64,000 bases of DNA from JAENVT01 sp963720775 (GCA_963720775.1 CAVRGR010000006.1:124001-188000); one strand, 5' to 3'; counted from the stretch's first letter, positions 46,419 to 55,572 are shown. Notes: a model not told the origin generated them from the letters alone. A program made the numbers and translations.

Positions 46419-47339
46419 TTAGAAGAGACTGGCTTGTGTCAGTGCATCCCAGAGCTCCGAGGTGATCGGTTGGTTGATCAGCTCGATGTTCTCGAGCACC
46501 TCGGTGGCGCTGGCCATCCCGACTGCTACAGCGAAGACCGGTTGGAAGCGCAGCGGGTACTGCAGCGCCGCCGCCCGAAGTGTCACCCCATATGACTCGC
46601 ACAGTTCACCGAGCGCTTGGACCCGACGAACGCGGTCCGCCGCGGCGGGGGCGTAGTCGAACCATGCGCCAGGCCGGGGTCGCGCCAACAGCCCGCTGTT
46701 GAAGACCGCCGCGGCAATCAGCGGTACGCCTCGCCGTACGCACTCAGGTACGAGTTCGTCGAGGGCAGTGTGATCGAGCAACGTGAGCCGTCCAGCGATC
46801 ATCATGAGGTCTGGTTCGGCCTCGGTGAGCAACGTCAGGGCGGTGTCGCATCGCACGGTCCCGACAGAAACCGCCCGGATCACACCCTGCCCGCGGAGCT
46901 CGAAGAGGGTCGGCAGACACTCGTCGATAGCCTCCGCCAGGTGGTCGTCAGGATCGTGGACGTGCACGACGTCGACGTGGTCGCGTCCCAGACGCTTCAG
47001 GCTGTCCTCGAGCGACCGCAGGGTCCCTTCTCGCGAGTAGTCGAACCTGGAGTCGCGCCCATCAGCCGTGTGGACGACGGGTCGGCCGACCTTCGTGGCG
47101 ATGACGACGTCGGGGTCGCCACACGCCCGGAGAGCAAGTCCGAGCCGCTCCTCCGCTTCGCCACTGCCGTAGAGCGGTGCTGTGTCGAACCAGGTGATGC
47201 CGGCTCGCACACCCGCGACCGCCGCTTCGACAGCGTCCGCTTCGTTGTTGCCCCAGAACTGGGTGGCCAGGGGAGCAGTGCCGAAGATCAGAGGGGTGCT
47301 CTGCAGCGGCAGCCTCCCTACGGGGTTGTTGACCAGCAT
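46419..47339 (-). CDS. Aldo/keto reductase (D-threo-aldose dehydrogenase-like)
   Basis: 306 residues. TIM-barrel AKR with the catalytic tetrad visible as WFDTAPLYGSGEAEERLG (Asp, Tyr), VVIATKVGRPV (Lys) and VDVVHVHDPDD (His). The long R-containing insert after GRPV is typical of the D-threo-aldose/L-fucose/pyridoxal dehydrogenase branch. Oxidises a sugar or aldehyde with NAD(P). Last gene of the leftward half of the island operon. Confidence 0.88.
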   Translation of the reverse strand: MLVNNPVGRLPLQSTPLIFGTAPLATQFWGNNEADAVEAAVAGVRAGITWFDTAPLYGSGEAEERLGLALRACGDPDVVIATKVGRPVVHTADGRDSRFDYSREGTLRSLEDSLKRLGRDHVDVVHVHDPDDHLAEAIDECLPTLFELRGQGVIRAVSVGTVRCDTALTLLTEAEPDLMMIAGRLTLLDHTALDELVPECVRRGVPLIAAAVFNSGLLARPRPGAWFDYAPAAADRVRRVQALGELCESYGVTLRAAALQYPLRFQPVFAVAVGMASATEVLENIELINQPITSELWDALTQASLF

Positions 47340-47345
47340 CGCCGG

Positions 47346-48416
47346 CTACTTGCGGGCATCATCGGCGATGGTCGTGTCGAACAACTTGGAGACGTCGGGC
47401 AGGTTGGTCTCTCCGGCAGCTTCATAGGCCGGGTACACAGAGTTCTTGACCCGGTCGAGGTCGATGGACAACAGGCCGTGAGTCTTGGTGAAGTCGCTGG
47501 TCATCAAGGCGATGTATGCCGGGTTGGCGGCGGTCTCGAACTTCTCGTCGAGCTCGGCGTCCTTTCCGTAGTTGCTCATCAGCAATGGAACCACCTTGGT
47601 CGGGTCGGCGACGTTTGCCTCGGCGCCGGCGATGAGCGCTTTGAAGTAGCGCACCGCCACATCACGGTTGGCGGCCAGCCATGCCCGCGGCGCGAAGATG
47701 ACGTCGCCATAGGTGGTCAGGCCGAAGTCGCTGAAAGTCGTCGACTTCGTCTTCACTCCCTGCAGACCCAGTGAGATCGGCTGGTTGGTTACGTATGCCG
47801 TGATCACGTCCATCTCGCCGTCGACCAACGGTTGCGGGTCGTAGCTCATCGGCACGAACGTGTAGTCGACCGGCAGCTTGTTGATCTTGAAGACGGCGTC
47901 GATGCGGATCTGGTCACCCTGCACGCCGCCGATTCGCTTGCCAACGAGGTCTGCGGGCTTGGAGATCGGGGTGTCAGCCAGCCAGCAGTATCCGAAGGGC
48001 GAGCGCTGGTAGCTGGCGCCCAAGATCACGTAGTCGGACCCCGCTGCGTTGGCCTTTATGATCTCCAGCTCATCGGCAGCCAAGCCGATCTCGGCACCAC
48101 CACCGGCGATCAACTGGCTGACCGCGGGGGTGTTCGGCCCTCCGTGGATGAGCGTGGACTTGATCTGGTTGGCGGTGAAGAAGCCCTGCGACTCCGCCAT
48201 GTACCACGACCCCCATTCGACGTCGGGTATCCAGCTGAACCCGGTGCGCACAGTGGCGACTGGCGGTGTCGAGCCGCCCGTCGTTCCTCCGCTGCTCGAC
48301 TTGGCCTTGTCGCTGCCGCACGCGGCGAGGATCCCCCCTCCTGCCGCGAACATTGCAAGCCCAGCCGCGGCACGGGTGCCGGTGCTGATGAATGCCCTCC
48401 TCGATGTGTGCTCCAT
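47346..48416 (-). CDS. NMT1/THI5-like ABC transporter substrate-binding lipoprotein
   Basis: 356 residues. Twin-arginine-like signal (SRRAFISTGTRAAAGLAMF) with lipobox GGILAACGSDK, then VRTGFSWIPDVEWGSWYMAESQGFF and NTPAVSQLIAGGGAEIGLAADELEI, features of the nitrate/sulfonate/pyrimidine-precursor binding family. Delivers substrate to the fused permease encoded next (upstream in transcription); the ATPase is at 52886. Confidence 0.9.
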   Translation of the reverse strand: MEHTSRRAFISTGTRAAAGLAMFAAGGGILAACGSDKAKSSSGGTTGGSTPPVATVRTGFSWIPDVEWGSWYMAESQGFFTANQIKSTLIHGGPNTPAVSQLIAGGGAEIGLAADELEIIKANAAGSDYVILGASYQRSPFGYCWLADTPISKPADLVGKRIGGVQGDQIRIDAVFKINKLPVDYTFVPMSYDPQPLVDGEMDVITAYVTNQPISLGLQGVKTKSTTFSDFGLTTYGDVIFAPRAWLAANRDVAVRYFKALIAGAEANVADPTKVVPLLMSNYGKDAELDEKFETAANPAYIALMTSDFTKTHGLLSIDLDRVKNSVYPAYEAAGETNLPDVSKLFDTTIADDARK

Positions 48417-48474
48417 GTGATGCTCCCCTTGATGTTGTGTGACGGTTTGACGGATCGGCGTGAGCGCTCGTTGG

Positions 48475-50019
48475 TCAGATCCAACGAGCGTGCAGCGAGA
48501 TCTCCGCGGCAGTGGCCGCGGAGAACGTGACGAGTGAGACGAACACGATCACCAGTGCGGCGCCGAACGCCCGTGGCAGATCGAGCAGGTTGTAGGCGTA
48601 GGTGAACTCCACCCCGAGGCCGTGACGACCGATCAGACTTTCTCCCACGACTGCTGCTACGACACTCGAACCGATAGCGAGGCGCAGGCCAGTAATGATC
48701 CGTGGGACTGCCGCCGGCACCACGACGTGCGAGAACCGTGACCAGTTGCTGGCGCCGAGCGAGTTCATGACATCGGTGGCGCCCGAGGGCGTGCCGAGCA
48801 ATCCGGCGCGCGTCTGAACGAACACGGGAAAGAAGACCATGATCGCGGCGAGGGCCCGCACGGTGCCCGGGCCGTAGCCGAGCATTCGGGCGAGCAGCGG
48901 GAACAGTGCCACCAACGGCGTCGCTGCCAGGGCGATCACCACTGGTACAGAGAGCGCGGCAAGGAACCGCGACCACGACGCGGCGAAGGCGGCGGCAAGC
49001 GCAAAAGCAGATCCGATGAGCAGTGCCAGGCCCGCCGTCAGCAACGTATGACCCGATGCCGCAACGTAGAGCCCCAGATGTGCCGTGACATCGTGGAAGA
49101 CCTTGCCGGGCGGAGGTACGACGATCGGCGACACGTCGGCCACGCGCAACCAGGTCGACCACGACGCGGTCGCCACGGCCACGAAGGCGATCGTGCCGAT
49201 GCCATCGGCGATGATCCGTCGCAGCCCGGAGCGCTGCCGGGGCGCAGGCCGCGCCGGGGCGCTCGGCCGGCCGAAGCGACGTGCGACGAGCGCGGCAACG
49301 ATGCTGAGCAGTGCGTAGAGCACCGCGGCGAGGGCAACGGCGAGCAGTGACGCTGCCCACAACCGCTCCGGGCGAGCACCCTGCATTGCTGCGACCAGGA
49401 GCACGCCGAGGCCTCGCGGGGCCCCGTACCACTCGCCGAAGACCGCTCCTGCGAGGGCGGCGGGCGCGGCCAGGCGCAACCCGTCGATCATCGAGGGCAG
49501 TGCCGCGGGGATCCTCACCGAGGAGAGAACCCGCCATCGTGATGCGCCGTGGGCATGGACGACATCGAGCCCCGCCCCGGGGGAGCTGGTGAGACCTGCG
49601 TAGCTGCACACGAACATGGGGAACAACGCCGCAATGGATGCCAGCCCGATCGGCCCACGATCACGCCCGAGAACGATGAGCAGGAAGGGGCCGACGACGA
49701 CCCACGGCGTCGCGTTCGACAGGGCGGCCATTCTGGTGACGACGCGGTTCACCGCTGGTACCGCCGACGCCGCCATCGCCGCGGCGATGCCGAGGGCCGA
49801 GCCGATGATCATGCCCCGCCCCGCTGAGCTGGCGGTCGCCTGGAGTGCTCGCCAGTACACCGGACGAGAGCGATCGGACAACAGCGGGCGGACCGCCTCG
49901 TGTGGTGTGACGACCATGCCGTTCGCCCAGCCGGACCGGCCACCCACGATCCACAGGGCGATGAGCACAGCGACCGCTGCCGCAACGGCCAGTTGCCGGC
50001 GGAGGTGGGCGGCGATCAC
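48475..50019 (-). CDS. ABC transporter permease, fused tandem of two BPD_transp_1 domains
   Basis: 514 residues, about twice the usual length. Each half has its own set of helices and an EAA-type loop: DVVHAHGASRWRVLSSVRIPAALPSMIDGLRLAAP in the first, DVMNSLGASNWSRFSHVVVPAAVPRIITGLRLAIG in the second. A fused heterodimer-like permease replaces the normal homodimer. Its ATG overlaps the Rieske stop by 4 bp. Confidence 0.9.
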   Translation of the reverse strand: MIAAHLRRQLAVAAAVAVLIALWIVGGRSGWANGMVVTPHEAVRPLLSDRSRPVYWRALQATASSAGRGMIIGSALGIAAAMAASAVPAVNRVVTRMAALSNATPWVVVGPFLLIVLGRDRGPIGLASIAALFPMFVCSYAGLTSSPGAGLDVVHAHGASRWRVLSSVRIPAALPSMIDGLRLAAPAALAGAVFGEWYGAPRGLGVLLVAAMQGARPERLWAASLLAVALAAVLYALLSIVAALVARRFGRPSAPARPAPRQRSGLRRIIADGIGTIAFVAVATASWSTWLRVADVSPIVVPPPGKVFHDVTAHLGLYVAASGHTLLTAGLALLIGSAFALAAAFAASWSRFLAALSVPVVIALAATPLVALFPLLARMLGYGPGTVRALAAIMVFFPVFVQTRAGLLGTPSGATDVMNSLGASNWSRFSHVVVPAAVPRIITGLRLAIGSSVVAAVVGESLIGRHGLGVEFTYAYNLLDLPRAFGAALVIVFVSLVTFSAATAAEISLHARWI

Positions 50020-51074
50020 GGAGCCTCGCGGTTTCGTTCGCTGAGGTCGACGAAGTCGGCCATGATCCGGCGCATCTCCAGTGTGATCCGATCTGCACGG
50101 GTATGGACCTCACGCGTCGTGTCGAGCGGGATCGACTTGTCTGCCAGGCGCTCGACCATGTGTCGATCCTCAGCAGCGACAGCGAGCTGGAAGGCCCGTG
50201 CGTCTTCCACCGTGGTGCGCCCGTCGTTGATGTCGTTGCGCAGATCGAAGCAGTACAGCCGAGTCGTTTCGGCGTCGACGGGTTGGTGGAAGAACAAGAT
50301 CGTCAACACGACGTTCTCCGCGGGGTACTCGATGCGCAGTCGAATGGTGAATGGCGCGCTGTACACGAAGGTGTCGAAACGGGCATCGACGATCGGCGCG
50401 CCGATGCTGCCCGGGTCGCCGATGGCCCGCGTGGTGTTTCGATACTCCGTCGTGAACCCGAGGCCGCGACGTTCGATCTCGTAGTCGGCGACGGTCGTGG
50501 TGTTGGGGTCGCCGAACGTCGACGAGTGAAGGTACGGGAAGTGGGCGAGATCGAGGAAGTTGTCCGTCATCTGCGCTGCGCCCGCGTTCCATTCCAACGT
50601 GGGCAGGGCGACGACGGTGAAGGCGGGATCATCCCACTCCGGCACCTCGATCACGTCGGTGAGGGCTGGTTGGGGTGCGATCCACACGAGGCCGAACCGC
50701 TCGGTGACGCCGCTGGCCGCAGTTGCAGACGCTCGCTGTGGGATCGTCGCGTCGGGGCCGATGGCCGGGATCTCCACACACGTGCCGCAGGCATCGAACC
50801 GGTAGCCGTGGTAGGCACAGCGCAGCGAGCCATCGACTACCGTGCCGGCGCTCAGTGGCGAGTATCGGTGCGGACAACGATCGACGAAGGCCGTCAGCGT
50901 CCCACCGATCCGGGCGACCGCCCATGGTTCGCCGAGCAGCTGCACCGAGATCACTCCATCCTGGGGGACCTCCTCGCTGCGGCACACCGGATGCCACGCA
51001 GAGTGGAGCGCCGGATGCGTGTTGTCCAGGCGCAGCCGATGGCTCGCCAGCAACGGTCCGAAGCCGGGACTCAT
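50016..51074 (-). CDS. Rieske [2Fe-2S] aromatic-ring-hydroxylating / demethylating oxygenase, alpha-type
   Basis: About 352 residues. FVDRCPHRYSPLS and LRCAYHGYRFDACG give the CxH...CxxH Rieske ligands. The catalytic domain has DNFLDLAHFPYLH (DxxHxxxxH mononuclear iron site, usual Asp bridging). Similar length to vanillate O-demethylase and methylxanthine N-demethylase oxygenases. Needs a separate reductase, which is not encoded nearby. ATG 51074 preferred; 51095 possible. First gene of the leftward transcript. Confidence 0.9.
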   Translation of the reverse strand: MSPGFGPLLASHRLRLDNTHPALHSAWHPVCRSEEVPQDGVISVQLLGEPWAVARIGGTLTAFVDRCPHRYSPLSAGTVVDGSLRCAYHGYRFDACGTCVEIPAIGPDATIPQRASATAASGVTERFGLVWIAPQPALTDVIEVPEWDDPAFTVVALPTLEWNAGAAQMTDNFLDLAHFPYLHSSTFGDPNTTTVADYEIERRGLGFTTEYRNTTRAIGDPGSIGAPIVDARFDTFVYSAPFTIRLRIEYPAENVVLTILFFHQPVDAETTRLYCFDLRNDINDGRTTVEDARAFQLAVAAEDRHMVERLADKSIPLDTTREVHTRADRITLEMRRIMADFVDLSERNREAP

Positions 51075-51156
51075 GCGATAAGAGTACATACTCATCTGAG
51101 GGGCGTTTGACGGGCAAGTTGCGCACATATGAACAGATTGCGCGTCGGTGAGGGCG
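51075..51156. promoter_or_regulatory. Divergent promoter region with a short inverted repeat
   Basis: GAGTA-CA-TACTC (51082-51093) is an inverted repeat just upstream of the Rieske start, and a TTGACG (51107-51112) could serve the rightward deaminase promoter. The XRE regulator encoded three kilobases along is the likely binder. Confidence 0.45.
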
Positions 51157-52281
51157 ATGACCGATCGAGCTAGTGTCGTGGCGATGAGTGCACCTACTCA
51201 GCCGGCGTTCGCTGCACCGTCGCCGGATCACGTCCGTGCCCTCCCGAAAGCCGAGCTTCACGTGCACGTGGAGGGCGCGGCGACGGCTGCCACGATCGCT
51301 GCTCTCGCCATGGAAAACGGGATCGAGTTGGGGGTCGATGACCCTTCAGAGCTGTATCGATATCGAGACCTCTCCGACTTCCTGCGTGTGTTCGATCTCG
51401 TGTGTCGCACGCAGGCTTCGACCGAGAACATCCATCGGGTGGCGTTCGAGGCACTTCGAATTGCAGCCGAGGTAGGCGTGAGGTATCGCGAGATGTTCTT
51501 CTCGCCCACCTTTCTGCTCCGTCACGGGATGACGTTCGACGCGATCTGGGCGGGACTCGTCCAAGCCGTTCGAGATGCTGAAGTCGCCTTCGGGATCCGC
51601 TGCAGGATGATCCTGGACATCGACAAGCCGTCAGGCCCTGCGGCGGCCGAGGAGCTGATCGAGCTCGCTGAGCGTTGTGATCGCGATCTCTTGATCGGCA
51701 TCGGCGGAGATGCCGGCGAGCGCGACGTGAGCCTTGCCGCCTACGCGCAGCCATTTGCCCGGGCGCGCCAGCGTGGTTTCCACACAACGATGCATCTCGG
51801 CGAGGAAGGCCCGGCCTCGGACATCAGGCTCGGGGTCTCGACGCTCGGCCTCGAACGAATCGATCACGGTGTGCCACTGCGCGACGATCCGGTGTTGATG
51901 GCCGAGGTGATCGAACGCCGCATCCCGCTCACGTGCTGCCCGACCTCCAACCTCCGGATCGGCGTGGTCCCCTCGATCCAGGCCCATCCGATCGCCGCAA
52001 TGCGCGATGCCGGAGTGCTCGTCACCGTCAACTCCGACAACGCCGAGATGTTCGGCGTCGACATGGGTCACGAGTTGAGCGCGGTGGCCGATGCGTTCCG
52101 CTGGGACCTCGACGACCTGGAAGATCTGTGCCTGGCCGGCGTCAACGCAAGCTGGGCCGACGACGCCGAGAAGCGTGATCTGGAGCTGTCGTTCCGACGC
52201 ACGATGGACGATCTTCGGGTCGACCGCGGCATCCCGACAAGGTTTCGAACCGTCGAGCCCAGGCAAGCTGAGCCATGGTGA
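51157..52281 (+). CDS. Adenosine-deaminase-like amidohydrolase
   Basis: About 374 residues; ATG 51157 listed, with ATG 51184 and GTG 51148 also possible. LPKAELHVHVEGA gives the HxH zinc ligands and CCPTSNLRIGV the family signature. However, the usual HAGE reads TTMHLGEEGP, and the usual T/N-x-DDP reads NSDNAEMFG, where the second Asp is Asn. The His ligand, Glu and one Asp are still there. It may deaminate a modified or non-adenosine substrate. Begins the rightward half of the island operon and overlaps the regulator start. Confidence 0.87.
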   Translation: MTDRASVVAMSAPTQPAFAAPSPDHVRALPKAELHVHVEGAATAATIAALAMENGIELGVDDPSELYRYRDLSDFLRVFDLVCRTQASTENIHRVAFEALRIAAEVGVRYREMFFSPTFLLRHGMTFDAIWAGLVQAVRDAEVAFGIRCRMILDIDKPSGPAAAEELIELAERCDRDLLIGIGGDAGERDVSLAAYAQPFARARQRGFHTTMHLGEEGPASDIRLGVSTLGLERIDHGVPLRDDPVLMAEVIERRIPLTCCPTSNLRIGVVPSIQAHPIAAMRDAGVLVTVNSDNAEMFGVDMGHELSAVADAFRWDLDDLEDLCLAGVNASWADDAEKRDLELSFRRTMDDLRVDRGIPTRFRTVEPRQAEPW

Positions 52282-52889
52282 AAGATCCGGTGGACTCAAC
52301 GAGCCTGGCGATCGGCGCGGCGGTGCGCTCTGCCCGCAGCGACGCAGGACTCTCCACACGTGCGTTGGCGACCAAGTGCGAGATCAGCCAGGCACTCGTC
52401 AGCCAGATCGAGCGGGGTGTCACCGCACCGTCGCTGGCCACTCTGTACCGGATCGCGAAGGCGCTGGAGGTCAGTCCGTCCTCCCTGCTGCCTGCTCCGG
52501 ACGTCGACGACGTGCTGGTCGTGTCCTCCACCGAAGGGAACTTCGTCGCCTCCGGTGACAAGCCGACGTCGGCCATCGGTCGCGTGGTGCTCGCCGATCG
52601 GCGACGCGACCTCGAGATCTACGAGTATCGCGCCGACCCCGCCGACGACCTCGACATCTGGTTCGAGCATCCCGGAGACAAGGTGCTGTTCCTCCTGGAG
52701 GGTGCCCTGAGGGTCGACTTCAAGGGGCGCCCCAGCCGTCAACTGCGTGCCGGCGACTGCCTTGTGCATTCCGGCGAGGTGCCTCACCGCTGGCAGGTCG
52801 AGGGCACCGTGCCAATCCACCTGTTGTTGGTCATCACCCGGCACCACGACACGAAGCCCACCGAGCCAGCGCTGGGAGACGACGCGTGA
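52275..52889 (+). CDS. XRE-family regulator with C-terminal cupin
   Basis: 204 residues. IGAAVRSARSDAGLSTRALATKCEISQALVSQIERGVTAPSLATLYRIAKAL is an XRE HTH; the rest is a cupin sensing domain (FEHPGDKVLFLLEGALRVDF and LRAGDCLVHSGEVPHRWQVEG). Probably represses the cassette and binds its substrate. Overlaps the deaminase stop and is overlapped by the ATPase start, so it is made from the operon it likely controls. Confidence 0.9.
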   Translation: MVKDPVDSTSLAIGAAVRSARSDAGLSTRALATKCEISQALVSQIERGVTAPSLATLYRIAKALEVSPSSLLPAPDVDDVLVVSSTEGNFVASGDKPTSAIGRVVLADRRRDLEIYEYRADPADDLDIWFEHPGDKVLFLLEGALRVDFKGRPSRQLRAGDCLVHSGEVPHRWQVEGTVPIHLLLVITRHHDTKPTEPALGDDA

Positions 52890-53683
52890 ACGAACCGGGA
52901 ATCTCCGTCGCTGATCTGTCCAAGATCTTCAGGGTGGGTCAGAAGGAGGTGGTCGCGCTTCGCGATGTCTCGTTCGACACGGCAGCGGGTTCGTTCGTCG
53001 CCCTTCTCGGGCCGTCGGGTTGTGGCAAGTCGACGATCCTGCGGATCCTCGCCGGGCTCGACGATCCAACGTCCGGCACAGCGCGAGTGCATGGCGAACC
53101 GCCCGATCATGCGCGGCGCGCCCATCACGTGGGAGTCGCCTTTCAGGATCCCGCCCTCCTTGCCTGGCGGTCCGTGGCCGCCAACATCCGCCTCGCGCTC
53201 GAGGTGACTCACGCGTCCGTGTCGCCCGCGGCGGTGGATGATCTGATCCGCCTGGTCGGCCTGGAGGGGTTCGAGGCGGCGCGGCCGTCGCAGCTTTCCG
53301 GTGGGATGCGTCAGCGGGTGGCGATCGCTCGCGCGCTGGTCGCCGAGCCGCTGCTGTTACTCCTCGACGAACCGTTCGGTGCACTCGACGAGATGACCCG
53401 GCAGCGGCTGAACATCGAACTGCAGCGGATCTGGACCGAACGGGCCACGACGACCATGCTGGTCACTCACTCGATCAGCGAGGCAGTGTTCCTGGCCGAC
53501 GAGGTGATCGTGATGACGCCGCGACCGGGCATGATCCAGGCGGTCGTACCGATCGAGCTGCCACGGCCCCGCAAGCCGGAGCTGTTGCGCAACCCTGAGT
53601 TCCACGCGATCTGCGATCAGCTCTCGGCGACGCTCTTCAACACCACCACCCGAACGGCCATCGAAGAATCGAGCACCTCATGA
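52886..53683 (+). CDS. ABC transporter ATPase, nitrate/taurine type
   Basis: 265 residues. LLGPSGCGKSTILRILAG (Walker A), PSQLSGGMRQRVAIARALV (signature), LLLLDEPFGALDEMTR (Walker B and D-loop) and the His switch in LVTHSISEAVFLAD. Works with the NMT1-type binding protein and the fused permease encoded on the opposite strand. GTG start overlaps the regulator stop; its own stop overlaps the enolase start (ATGA). Confidence 0.92.
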   Translation: MNEPGISVADLSKIFRVGQKEVVALRDVSFDTAAGSFVALLGPSGCGKSTILRILAGLDDPTSGTARVHGEPPDHARRAHHVGVAFQDPALLAWRSVAANIRLALEVTHASVSPAAVDDLIRLVGLEGFEAARPSQLSGGMRQRVAIARALVAEPLLLLLDEPFGALDEMTRQRLNIELQRIWTERATTTMLVTHSISEAVFLADEVIVMTPRPGMIQAVVPIELPRPRKPELLRNPEFHAICDQLSATLFNTTTRTAIEESSTS

Positions 53684-54855
53684 CCAGCACGCACCACATC
53701 GCTTCGATCACCGCCCATTGCCTCAGCTATCACAAGTCGGATCCACCCATGCAGCGTGGCTTTGCGATCGTGCGCGTGGAGACCGATGGCGGCGTCGTGG
53801 GTTGGGGCGAGGCGTCATCGAACTGGGGGCACAGCTACCCGACCGTCGCCCAGACGGTGATCCGCGACGTGATCGCCCCCAACCTGGTCGGTACCGACGC
53901 CCTCGCCATTCGCGCCCGGCTCGGCCAGATGCACGTCCTGCTCGACGGCTACCTCGGTTGGGAGGGCATCACGAGCGAGGTGATCGGTGCAGTCGAGATC
54001 GCCCTGTGGGATGTGCTCGGCAAGGTCAACGGCGTCTCGGTGGCCACCCTGTTGGGCGGTGGCCTCGACCGCATCCCGTTGTACGGGACGGGAACGACGA
54101 TGTTCGAAGAGTCCGCAGACTGGCATGCGCACTACTTCGATCAGGCACTGGCTGCCGGGTTCAACAACGTGAAGGTTCGACTCGGGAAGAACCCTGACGC
54201 TGACGTCGAGCTGGTCCGCGTGGTGAAGGAGTACATCGGTCCGAACCGGAGGATCATGGCCGATGCCTATTGGGGGTACTCGTCCGTCGAGGCCATCGCC
54301 TTGACCGAGCGACTGAAGTCGCTCGGTGTCTACTTCTTCGAGGAGCCGTGCCCGCAGTACGACGTCGAAGGCCTCGCCCGGCTCTGCGAGCGCAGCCTTC
54401 CGATCCGTATCGCCGGTGGCGAGCGCATCTACTCACCGGGCCAGTACCGCATGCTCGCCGAAAGTGGAGCGATCCACGTCTTCCAACCTGATGCCTCGAT
54501 CGCCGGCGGGATCATCGCGTGCATGGAGATCGCCGCCATCGCCCGTCAGTACGGCTTGGAAGTGATCCCCCACGTCGGTGGACCCACTGCGATCGGGCTC
54601 GCCGCCAACCTTCAGTGGGCAGCCGCCGCCCACGTGCCGATGATCGAATGGGACATCGACCCGCACCAGCCTCTTGTCGACAATGTTGCGCCAGAACTGG
54701 CCCTGAGCCGGATTCGTGATGGCGTCGCCACCGTTCCCGACCTACCCGGCATCGGGATCGTCGTCGACGAGTCCGTGCTCACCGACTTTCCGCACGTCAC
54801 CGGCGGGACCTATGCCGAGGTGTTCACCGACCACGAGACCGGCCGGCTCGAGTGA
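53680..54855 (+). CDS. Mandelate racemase/muconate lactonizing enzyme family (enolase superfamily)
   Basis: 391 residues. MR-type N-terminal capping domain (GGVVGWGEASSNWGHSY), barrel with VKVRLGK (K-x-R base region), metal ligands in MADAYWGY (Asp), FFEEPCPQYD (Glu) and AGGERIYS (Glu), and a histidine in IPHVGGPTAIG. Such enzymes abstract an alpha proton from a carboxylate, usually an acid sugar or cycloisomerase substrate. Product of the last gene in the rightward operon. Confidence 0.9.
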   Translation: MTSTHHIASITAHCLSYHKSDPPMQRGFAIVRVETDGGVVGWGEASSNWGHSYPTVAQTVIRDVIAPNLVGTDALAIRARLGQMHVLLDGYLGWEGITSEVIGAVEIALWDVLGKVNGVSVATLLGGGLDRIPLYGTGTTMFEESADWHAHYFDQALAAGFNNVKVRLGKNPDADVELVRVVKEYIGPNRRIMADAYWGYSSVEAIALTERLKSLGVYFFEEPCPQYDVEGLARLCERSLPIRIAGGERIYSPGQYRMLAESGAIHVFQPDASIAGGIIACMEIAAIARQYGLEVIPHVGGPTAIGLAANLQWAAAAHVPMIEWDIDPHQPLVDNVAPELALSRIRDGVATVPDLPGIGIVVDESVLTDFPHVTGGTYAEVFTDHETGRLE

Positions 54856-54885
54856 GGCGCGTCGCCGCGCCGCACTGACCACCAC

Positions 54886-55320
54886 TCAGGACGTCGACAA
54901 CGACCCGTCGGGCTCGAATGCCATGTACGGGTGGTAGAGGACTTCCCACGGATGCCCATCGGGGTCCGCGAAGTAGCCCCGGTAGCCACCCCACTCGGCT
55001 CTGGTCGGCGCTGCGATCAATCGTGCACCAGCGGTGACCGCTTCGGCCAGCACCGAGTCGACCAGCTCCTCGGTCTCCACGTTGAGACCGAGCATGATCC
55101 CGCCGAACCCGTCGGTGCAGAGATCGTCGAAACCCGCATCGGCAGCCAACTCGGCTCGCGGATACAACCCGAGCAGTGAATCTGCCGTCTTGAACCACAC
55201 GATCTCATCGCTCGAGCCTGCAGTCACGTCCCAACCGAGCGCCTCGTAGAACCGACGCGCCCTGGTTAGATCGGCGACTCCGAGCGTCACGATCGATAGG
55301 CGAGCCGGCACAGTCATCAA
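54886..55320 (-). CDS. VOC-family (glyoxalase-like) protein
   Basis: 144 residues. LSIVTLGVADLTRARRFYEALGWDV and FADPDGHPWEVLYHPY are the paired beta-alpha-beta-beta-beta motifs; the middle WGGYRGYF is typical. Metal-dependent dioxygenase, isomerase or resistance roles are all possible. Lies on the opposite strand at the end of the island and converges with the enolase-family gene. Confidence 0.87.
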   Translation of the reverse strand: MMTVPARLSIVTLGVADLTRARRFYEALGWDVTAGSSDEIVWFKTADSLLGLYPRAELAADAGFDDLCTDGFGGIMLGLNVETEELVDSVLAEAVTAGARLIAAPTRAEWGGYRGYFADPDGHPWEVLYHPYMAFEPDGSLSTS

Positions 55321-55527
55321 GCGAATCTAACAGCGTGATCGAGATCAGGTCGTTGCCATGTCGGCAGAGATGGCCCCGAGCAGCGGTTCGCGGCCAGAGC
55401 TGTCCATCGATCTGTCCATCTATGCCGTGGTACTGCATGGTGTTGAACGAGACCAGCCGAGATGAAAAGTGAAGGTGAGCAGGTCAGATGCGACCAGAAG
55501 CGACTCAACGAGACGTGCTCGCGCTGA
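55321..55527. other. Island-end sequence with arm-like repeats before tRNA fragment 3
   Basis: TGTCCATC repeats at 55401 and 55413 (12-bp period), 127 bp before the fragment, the same spacing as in copy 2. The region up to the fragment is an imperfect repeat of 45941-46068. No gene is supported. Confidence 0.55.
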
Positions 55528-55572
55528 TTCCTAAACCGTGTGTCGTAGGTTCGAATCCTACCGGGGGCGCCA
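55528..55572 (+). repeat. tRNA-Arg(CCT) 3'-half fragment, att site 3
   Basis: 45 bp identical to 46069-46113, ending GGGGGCGCCA. No 5' half is present. The sequence after it resembles that after att site 1, including the TGGGAAG pair at 55666-55683. Confidence 0.78.

Noticed and set aside
46796..46807. Further GntR operator (ATCATCATGAGG)
   Set aside because: It lies within the aldo/keto reductase coding sequence, has no promoter nearby, and matches only in part.
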